In this document: positions 56,373-64,000 of the stretch, piece after piece
How the letters are laid out: each line of letters begins with the position of its first letter
Numbering within the stretch: the stretch's first letter is position 1
From: Lonicera japonica
Lineage: Eukaryota > Streptophyta > Magnoliopsida > Dipsacales > Caprifoliaceae
Assembly (NCBI GenBank): GCA_021464415.1
Contig: CM038466.1
Span: forward strand, 31,092,833 to 31,156,832
DNA: 64,000 nucleotides
Direction of reading: 5' to 3'
Position numbers and translations under genes: made by a program
Notes under the pieces: model-generated
What the model was told of the DNA's origin: nothing
Database searches by the model: none
What the model saw: only the letters and a program-made list of their open reading frames with translations

Positions 56373-57062
56373 AATGATCAAGGGAAGGTGTAAAATATGA
56401 TGAAATTTTCGCACCTACGTTTTACTCTTTTTTTAAACCAAGGTTTATTTTTTCCACTGGATTTTGTTACTTGGTAAGGTTTTTAACGGGGCAACGATAC
56501 ATGCATAACTTTTTCAAATTCCTTAATTAATGTAAAAATTAGGGGGAGGTGTAGACTTGAGGGGAGTCTATCCACACGATGTTACGTTATACTCTTTTCC
56601 TTAAACCAAAGTTTATTTTTTTTACTTGATTTTGTTACTTAGTAAGGTTTTTAACGAGGTAACGACACATACAAACTCTATTGATCGAAGTAAGGATCAA
56701 ATAAAAATATAGACTCAGTGAAGAAAGTCTAACATGATTGTCACATTGTTGTACTCTTTTTCCTTCGATCAATGTTATTTTTTTTCACATAGTTTTTATT
56801 ACTTGATAAGGTTTTAATAAGATAACAAAACATGTACCATTCTATCTCCGACTCAGTACAAGGAAGAGTGTTTAAGGAAATTACACATAATGTGCTACTA
56901 TTTAGATAGAATATGTATTAGAAATTTTACAATGTAAATTATATATTATAAACCATAATAAATTTTCTTATAAACCCTATATACGATTATATTTATATTT
57001 TATTTAAATAAATTATTTAATAAAAAATACAATTGAATTATCCTACAACAATTTCTTAAAAA
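56373..57062 (+). other. 3' region of the large copia relic
   Basis: Resumes after the hAT element. A purine-rich AGGGGGAGGTGTAGAC-like stretch near 56542 and repeated words TTTTGTTACTTGGTAAGG / GGTTTTTAACGAGG with TACTCTTTTTCC follow, as in the 3' end of plant copia elements. Three similar ~110 bp sub-blocks (about 56420, 56590, 56750) can be aligned. Confidence 0.55.
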
Positions 57063-57711
57063 ATTCTTGTTGTCAAAAGTTTTGTAACTTGTACTAATCT
57101 GCTCATAAATTCGATGCTGCTTTTCTTTTTTGCTTAACACGTGGACATAATAATAATGGGCTACTTTATTTTGACTTTTCAAAGATTCTTTTTCCTTTTC
57201 CAATTTTAAAGCCACGTGAGTTTGTTTTTTAAAAATTGAATTCTTTGACTTTTTCAACCTTTTCAAACCTTTTCTTTATTTCTTTATTTAAAAATAATAT
57301 TTTTCTTTTTTTAGTTTTATTTCACCGTATTAAATTCGTTTGAACTCCCATTTGATTTAAATTTTAGAGATAATTTTATAGAACATGACATGAAAATAAA
57401 TAAGTTTCCTCATTTATTTGTGTCAACGGGCCTCTTTGGATTTCGATAAAACTCGGTAAAAATATTTAAAAATAGATTTGACTCAAAAGATTTTTAATTT
57501 TGAATTTAACGCTTAATCACTACTTATCTTTTGAATCAAACCATATAATCAACTTACCTTAGGTCTTGAGTTATGTACGGTACATCCGGTAAGTTTAGTG
57601 AATTTTCGTTGATTGTCGTATATTCAAATTTTCAATTCAACTTAAACAATTACAACAGAAAAATGGCTTTTGGCATCGAAATCAAGCTAACTAAAAATAT
57701 AAACCTAACAA
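57063..57711 (-). repeat. Truncated 3' LTR of the SIRE-like copia
   Basis: On the minus strand it starts TGTTAGGTTTATATTTTTAG directly after the polypurine tract. Its far part (57070-57230) matches 63885-64000. No open frame is convincing. Confidence 0.6.
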
Positions 57712-59173
57712 TCTCCCCCTTTGGCTATTCCGATGACAAAACACATATAATTAATACAGACACTTTCGACGCGATGTTTATAACATTTTAATTACAAATT
57801 CTAAGTCAAATTAGTCTATACAACAACAAGACTCAAAGACATGCCTAACTCTAAGTCTCGATGCCAGTTGCAATACTTCACAAGGCAAAGAGTGAACTGA
57901 AAAATCAACTTGTTAATCATGAAATATCAAAACTCAATAAACACCTAGTGAAATATGGGCGTAAAGAGATACAATAATCAAATAAGCAAAAAATTATATC
58001 TCTCTCCCCTTAAAACATTCTTACTTTACTACTCTCCCTCACATATATATTCGCCCCCTTCATCTCTTCCCCCTTTTGTCATAGAAATAGAAAACAAGAT
58101 CATGCAAAGTAAATGATATCAATTAACACAAATTGCATATCCTATTCAAATAAAGAGATTCTAGCTAGTAAAGATATATGTTAATCTTAAAACCTTCTAT
58201 CTAAACCTTGAGAAACCTTTCATCACCAATTTCCAACTTTCCATGGATTTGGTTTGGAGTTTTGATAGCAAAATTGCCCTAAAAAAATTATGTAACACAA
58301 ATACTCGACATGCATTGCTTTATAACATGTATCAAGTCCAGAATATATCAATTAAGCTTTAACATATGTGATTCTCATTAACACGATAGATGTACTATGC
58401 ATATAACAATTCATCAACAATTCAACATATATACACCAAACAACACAGAGTACAAGTATATATATCCCATTGTACTAAGAATATAGATCATGCAAAATGC
58501 TATTAAATAATTATGAGTTTTGAAACACTCGCATTCATATATAAGAGAATTTAGAAAGCCTTTAAACCATTATTTTTTAAACTAATTCTTCTCTCCCTAG
58601 AAGCAATATTTTTTTTTCTCTAAAAAATATGCAATTTTACATCAAAATTGTAATATTTTTTTGCAAGCATCTTATCTTTTCGATGGAGGCTTTCACCCCT
58701 AATGGAGGCTAGTTATTTCCATTTGGTAGCTTTCGGTTATCCTTCCACTATGGTAACCATTTTCCATCCCCTCTACATTTTTTCCTCAAATGCTTGTCTT
58801 TTATTTTTTCGCTCAAAACTACATCATCAAAATCTCACTACATTAATCATAATAATTTTCTTAAACTCTCTTTCCCTAAATAAACATTATATGGGAGCTT
58901 TTGAAGTTTCAAATTAAAAGCTATAGCCTAAATACATGCGATTATTCAACATGTATTAATGTAGATCGTGTCGTGTAGTGTGTGGGATATACACAAAACT
59001 CTTATGTGATTGAAATAACATGCTATAGGTTTTTGAATTGTCAAAGCATTATGCACATATTTCTCAAAATTAGCATTTAAATATGAAAATCAAGAGTTAT
59101 ACAAAAATTAAAAAGCAGTTATAATCACATGCATGCAAGTAATGATTTTTTCAAGGAATTCAGGTAACATCAC
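57712..59173 (-). other. Non-coding 3' interior of the SIRE-like copia
   Basis: AT-rich, no coding frame. T- and C-rich stretches with CCCCTTCATCTCTTCCCCC near 58050 fit the long untranslated region before the 3' LTR of SIRE-type elements. Nothing else is seen. Confidence 0.45.
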
Positions 59174-60899
59174 TGTTGGTTGGATTTTAACCCTAGAAGG
59201 GGGAGGGGGGTGAATAGGGTTTATAAAACTTAATGCGAAATTAAAAACTTTTCTAAAAATGTTTAAGTAAAACAACTATATCAAGGAATGCAAGTAATTC
59301 AAGCAATCTGTAACGACCCGGTCCCACCTCAGTATGATATTGTTCGCTTTAGGTAGCGTCCAGCCGGGCCTCATCCCTGGAACATCTACCCTCACGGCTT
59401 TTTTTTGGAAGCTCATGACCAGCTTCCCAGGGGGTCACCTATCCTAGGATTGCTCTAGTCCAAACACGCTTAACTTCGGAGTTCTCATGGAATCCGAAGC
59501 CAGTGAGCCTCCCAAAAGGCCTCGTACTTAATTAACAACCATTTCTTACTTATATGGGCCTCCAAGGATCCCCCATCTTCCGATGTGGGATGCCCCCTTT
59601 GAGCTACCATTCCTCCACCCTAGGGAGTACTCCATCACTCGCAGGGCGTCACACAATCAATCCCAAGACAAGAAAATAAGCAATCTCAAAATACAAGCAA
59701 CAATATAGCAAGTAAATAAAAAGCTTGAGTTAGAAAGATTAAACTAATTTGAAGCTCAAGACTTTTTGTCCTCACGGTTCGTTTTCTTAGACCATACATC
59801 CGAGCTAGGTTAGTTTCTCAAGAATTTTCACTAAAACCAATCTTCTTTCGGGTGAAGATCAAATCTTTACAAGTGTTGTTGTCTCACAATTACTAAACAA
59901 GAATTAACCTTCTTGTTATTCTATGAGATTGACCTCTCAAAAATGTATATTCTAATTATTTGGTGATACACACCAATGAATAACAATTATCGAATGTTTA
60001 AGAAATACAATTAAACTCACACTAGAGTTACTTGTTTGATCAAGATTTATAGCTCAAAGGAAGAATGATTGATCAAAACTAATGCTTGACTTTGAATAAA
60101 TGAAAGATGAGTTTGTATAAGTGTTCAAGCATCCCAAAATGTGTTTTAGATAGTGTATATATAGTCCCAAAAGTAATATAGCCGTTTTTGATGTTTGGTA
60201 CCAAAAATGGCAAAAAATCAGAAATTTAACGGCTATATTCTGGGCTATTAGTCGACTGAGCAAGGCTCATTAGTTGACCGAGTGGGCCTTAGTCGACTGA
60301 GCATAATCCATCAGTCGACTGACGGACCCTATTGTCCATCAGGCCAAAAGGCCAAAAATTTCAATTTTTGCACTATTGAATATAAGCTCCAAAATCAATT
60401 CTAATGTTTTGGGGACTTCAAAAATAAGTTCCTCAGGCACCTAGTTTTGGGAAAACTCAAAATATGATCATTTGAATTTAATATGAATTTATTTCAAAAC
60501 TGATTTTTACAAGAATGATGTTTTGAAAGAATTTTGATTCAAACTTGGTTAATCAATCTAAGAATGTGGTAATAATGTATGTGAACTATAATAATCATCA
60601 AATGAGAAACTTTACAAATAATCCTAAGAACTTACTCAATCTTCACTTGAAGTTCTTGCCATGAAGCTTTTACATATGATACTTGATCTTGATCTTCATG
60701 AATAGCATTATAATGAGATTGATCTTCCTTGACTTGTTCAAAGCTTGTAGAGGAATGATCTCGGTTTGGATTGATTAGTTTTGGTCCACGTATGATGATC
60801 ATTGAAATGTGGCTATAATTACTTCAACACACATGTTAAAATACACAAGATTGATTTATTGTTATTATCAAAATAAGATTAAGACCTTCAAGGTCAACA
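59174..60899 (-). mobile_element. Solo LTR, TGTTGACC...CCAACA family, copy 2
   Basis: A perfect 5 bp duplication ATCAC flanks it (59169-59173, 60900-60904). In minus direction it starts TGTTGACCTTGAAGGTC and ends AAAATCCAACCAACA, matching 15933-17409. A nested Cassandra LTR accounts for 345 bp. No internal region is present, so it is a solo LTR. Confidence 0.9.
59309..59653 (-). mobile_element. Cassandra-type solo LTR with a 5S-rRNA-like core
   Basis: A perfect 5 bp duplication CAATC flanks it (59304-59308, 59654-59658). In minus direction it starts TGTGACGCCC and ends GGGTCGTTACA, 345 bp. Its middle (about 59420-59497) reads GAGAACTCCGAAGTTAAGCG, then a CCTAGGATAGGTGACC block, clearly derived from plant 5S rRNA with the pol III internal control region. 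This is the defining trait of Cassandra TRIM elements. Confidence 0.93.
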
Positions 60900-61066
60900 A
60901 TCACAATCGAAAATTTAAAACCAAAATCCACTTTGCTTCCGTACCTATGTGAGGAGCTAAAACCGATCGAAGCAACAAACTCACATAATATATCCATCCA
61001 TCTAACCAATTCCATGCTAAGCGGACTCCCTATCACCTAAATAGGTGTAATGATCCCTTTCGGGAT

Positions 61067-61270
61067 CTAAATATTTCTAATCCGTGGAGTCCTATTCTTC
61101 TTGTGTTCTTCTTTACCCAAAACCTTAACCCTCTTGTTTTTCTTCTTTTTCCCTCTCGGTTTAGCTTTCGGTTTAGGAATTGGAACACTCTTTGACATCT
61201 TCTTCAAAGCTTGTAGAGAAAATCTCTCAAGTGACCTATCTTCTCGCAATATTCACACCAAAAGGGTTGT
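61067..61270 (-). pseudogene. Gag/pol junction remnant of the SIRE-like copia
   Basis: Minus-strand frames give a second decayed zinc-knuckle-like CEYCEKIGHLRD block followed by a basic stretch (PKPKAKPRGKKKKNKRVKV). This order is common in SIRE-type Gag-Pol after the first zinc knuckle. Stops and shifts interrupt it. Confidence 0.55.
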
Positions 61271-62027
61271 GGGAGTGTGTGCTTGTACACATCAAAAAGT
61301 TTCACTTGATCTTCAAGAACTTCAGAATGAAAAACTTTTGAATAAATCAATTTTTGAGCAAAAACTTGCTTTCCTTTGGATGTTCTTGGCTTTCTTTAAA
61401 GTTTGAGAAGTTCTATCAATGAAACTTTTTGACTTTGAAGAATTAGCATCATTGAAACTTGAATTTTAAGAAGTGGCCTTCACAAAGATGGTATTGGTTT
61501 GCTTTTTAGCATCAAAATTTGAGAATCCAAGTCCTTTATTATTTTCACTTTTTTGATTTGAAATAATTGATTCAAGTTTTTTTAGAACTAGTTTCTAACC
61601 CAAATTTAATAGTTACCGCATTTTCAAGTTGTTGAGTTAGATCGCAAACGGGTTCTTCTATTCATTTGATTTCGTCCTCAAACTCCAAATTTGCTTTTTT
61701 AAAGAACCAATTAGACAAAGATAATTTTCTTTTTCGTTTTCAAGTTGTCTAATTTTCTTTAAAAATTTGGTCTTCTTGGCCTTGGAATTTTCAAAAATTG
61801 TTTTGTCCTTTTTCAAATAAATAATATCATTTTAAAAAAAAATTGTTTTGGACGCAAGTTTTGAATATTCTACAAAAAGTTTTTGACATTCTAGTAAAAG
61901 GCATCATAAGTCGATTGAAAATCCGGGAAATCTTTCTCGCCATCAGAAAGTGAATTCTTGGAAATCTCTTGATTAACTTTTTCTAAGAAAACTTTGGTGG
62001 CAAAAGCTAAATATAATGAGAATCCTT

Positions 62028-62974
62028 TTATATGTTTGGATTTTCCTCATCATCACTAAGAGTGGCATGCATACCCTTTTTACCAACCTCTTCCTCTAAT
62101 TTCCTAGTTTTAGTAGGGCATTCAAAAGCTTTATGACCTCTTCCTTGATACTTAAAATAATTCTCAATCGATTGGGGTTTATTCTCAAAATTTTCTTTCC
62201 CCAATTTCTCAAAATTTTGACCACCATTGCCTGATTTCTGATTTAGCTTAATGAATTTATTAAAATTACGTGCAAAATTAGCTATTTCTTGGAAATTAGA
62301 GATTAGATTCAACTATGTTGTAATCTTTAGCTTTAAATGCAATGGTTTGATCTGTCTTTTTCTTTTGAATCGTGTATTTTGAAAGTCTGTTAAATTTAAA
62401 AGTTTGAAGAGAGCAAATTAATTCGTTTTACATTAAGGAATCCAAATCCTTGCTTTCTTCAATGGGAATAATTTTTGGGAGAAACCTATCAAGCAAAGAC
62501 CATATGATTTTATTTACAACGCAGGATTTAGAAATTATTTCACCAAGGTTGTAGAGAGAATTCACCATGTCTTTCAGCTTACAATGAAAAATATCAAGAT
62601 ACTCATCTTCTTTCATCATTATAGTTTCAAAATCTATCTTGAGCCTTTGAATTTTAAAACTTTTAACAAGAAGTAGAATAGTTTAAAATCTTTTTGAACT
62701 TTTCCTCAGAAACATGAGCCATGATTGCATTCCGACCTTGAGAATTAAACTTAGCTGTTTCTAATTTCTTAGCAGTCCATAAGGCTACTGGTTTAGGTCC
62801 ATTGTTCCCATCTACATTTACAGTGGGTCTAGTATAACATCTAAAATGGTTTGCCAAATTTGCTTGTTTAAAGATTGTAAATAATAAAATAGTCATGTGA
62901 ATTTTTTTATAGTTATAATTAGACCCATTGAGCATAGGAACCTTGGACTTAGACGAATCAATATTGGTAGCCAT
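62028..62974 (-). pseudogene. SIRE-like copia gag relic
   Basis: Starts at ATG 62974 with SKSKVPMLNGSNYNYKKIHM (DUF4219-type start). Next come a UBN2-like part (62619-62428: YLDIFHCKLKDMVNSLYNLG, then IEESKDLDSL) and a zinc knuckle near 62105-62160 (YFKYQGRGHKAFEC) in which the first two Cys are replaced by Tyr. Several frameshifts separate the parts. Confidence 0.88.
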
Positions 62975-63164
62975 GAAAAATAAAACAAAGCAAACAAACA
63001 GACGTAAATCAACCTAGATGCAAATCTTAGCAAATTAAGGAAACTTCCACTAATAATAATTAAAGAAAAATTAGGGATCGTATTGCCTAGGTTGATTTTA
63101 GGGTTTTTATCAGAAACAATTTGAGATTTGATAAGCGGAATTAAAACCCTAGGTCTAATCAATT

Positions 63165-64000
63165 TTTAGTTCTGTCGAAACATGTGTTGTGTTTTCTAGC
63201 AATTATATCAATCAAGCAATCACACAAAAGCAATCCATAACACAAGCAATTTACGAGGTATTTCTTCTTGCATAGAGTCGCTAACTTACAAGAATTGCTT
63301 TTCCACAATTTATGCAACAGTCCCGTCAATCCCTTGAATGCAGAATCCAATCGTAATTGACTTGGCATAGCGGTTCCCGCTTTTTTTGACTTACCCGTCG
63401 CCTCCTTCTACGCACTTAATCACAATTCTTTACTCCCGTCTGTGATCTCCCTTATCGCAAGTTAGCCATTTCACGCATCCTGTTTTCAATCGCAACCAAA
63501 GACACTCCCGAAGGACCGTTAACGTTTGAAACCTTAGTTCTTAAAGTTGAAGAACTATAGGATTGCCTATGGCATATAAATAAAACCTAGGTTGTAACTT
63601 AAAACTCTCAAAAAGTGATTCTAGCGTTTGGATAATTTCTCTCTCAAAAAGCTCTCTAGAATTATATATTTTTGACCATAAACAATGCTTTATATTCATT
63701 GAAAAGTATTGGGTCAAAATCCTTTTTGGAATAGGTTAAAAATATTAAAAAAGAAAATTTATGATAAAAATATGTGCCCATAAAAATACACGCCGAATCG
63801 ATCTAGTACCAAAAATTATACCAATCCGAAATTTGAAAAAAGTAATTCCATGAAAATCCTTGAGCCGGAACGGTCATATGTTTTATAACTTGTACCGGTC
63901 CGCTCATAAATTCAATGCTGCTCTCCTTTTTGCTTTACATGTGGACATGGTAATAATAGGCTAGGCCATTTTGAGTTTTCAAAGATTATTTTTTTTCCAA
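63165..64000 (-). repeat. 5' LTR of the SIRE-like copia, cut by the window end
   Basis: Lies upstream of gag on the minus strand. Its last ~120 bp match the 3' LTR, and 63355-63480 matches the stray fragment at 41405-41545. The border with the interior near 63165 is an estimate. Confidence 0.5.

Larger units (their letters stand above)
46454..56900 (+). mobile_element. Ty1/copia relic, split by two insertions
   Basis: Plus-strand remnants in order: gag with a zinc knuckle, an integrase core piece, reverse transcriptase with YIDD, and an RNase H-end piece (FTKSFPNTIFEKHVKNIGVL), then a 3' region with ACTCTTTTTCCTT and AAGGTTTTTAACGAGG words typical of plant copia LTRs. It is interrupted by the mini-copia 49879-50725 and the hAT element 51889-56364. 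Frames hold many stops, so it is long dead. LTR borders were not found. Confidence 0.85.
57063..64000 (-). mobile_element. SIRE-like copia relic on the minus strand
   Basis: A minus-strand gag (62974 to about 61500) and a polypurine tract AAAGGGGGAGATTGTT (minus strand, ~57709-57725) define direction. The 3' LTR lies left of 57711 and is cut at about 57063. The 5' LTR lies right of the gag and runs off the window; 57063-57230 and 63880-64000 share GCTCATAAATTC and GATGCTGC words. Most of pol is missing. A solo LTR (59174-60899) interrupts the interior. Confidence 0.7.

Noticed and set aside
59420..59497. 5S rRNA gene
   Set aside because: Only part of a 5S-like sequence is present, with many changes, and it lies inside an LTR with target duplications; it is the Cassandra core.
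61101..61406. 101-residue plus-strand frame
   Set aside because: It is opposite the minus-strand gag/pol remnant of the SIRE-like copia; its hydrophobic start is the complement of the Lys-rich stretch.
1..64000. CRISPR array, tRNA gene or bacterial-type operon
   Set aside because: No regularly spaced identical repeats and no tRNA cloverleaf were seen; the window is plant nuclear DNA.

Overview
The window is nuclear DNA of a flowering plant, almost certainly a eudicot. It is AT-rich and carries a multi-exon plant chromatin gene with long introns, embedded in dense layers of plant transposable elements (Ty3/gypsy, Ty1/copia, L1 and RTE LINEs, hAT, Helitron-like, Harbinger-like and a Cassandra LTR). 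I cannot name the species.

Only one host gene is visible: the plus-strand homologue of Arabidopsis FVE/MSI4, a WD-40 histone-binding protein of the autonomous flowering pathway. Fifteen exons between 17719 and 39443 join in phase and give the whole conserved WD-40 body. Two introns use GC-AG borders. The N-terminal segment with an AT-hook-like motif is out of frame with the rest, across a short GA repeat in exon 1. Intron 1 is built from about six decayed copies of one ~280 bp unit plus nested hAT miniature elements; other introns carry LINE fragments, miniature DNA elements and a foldback element.

Upstream (1-17550) is nested transposon sequence. A head-to-tail series of Helitron-like units is interrupted by a TAGGGGTG-type hAT miniature element, by a decayed minus-strand Ty3/gypsy element (3738-15286) and by a solo LTR (15933-17409). 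The gypsy element was itself invaded by two LTR-like insertions and one hAT miniature element, and carries an extra antisense ORF between its pol remnant and its 3' LTR.

Downstream (39444-64000) begins with a Tourist-like element and intergenic AT-rich DNA. Then come a second decayed LTR element with an antisense ORF (43339-~45800) and a plus-strand Ty1/copia relic (~46454-56900). The copia relic is split by an internally deleted copia miniature (49879-50725) and by a 4.5 kb hAT transposon with a perfect 8 bp target duplication, whose transposase is broken by a single TGA (51889-56364). The end of the window holds a minus-strand SIRE-like copia relic (~57063 to beyond 64000), interrupted by a solo LTR that contains a Cassandra LTR with a 5S-rRNA-like core.

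Coordinates of element ends come from reading TG/CA borders, inverted ends and target duplications by eye. Family names rest on recognised protein motifs or terminal signatures, not on a database search.
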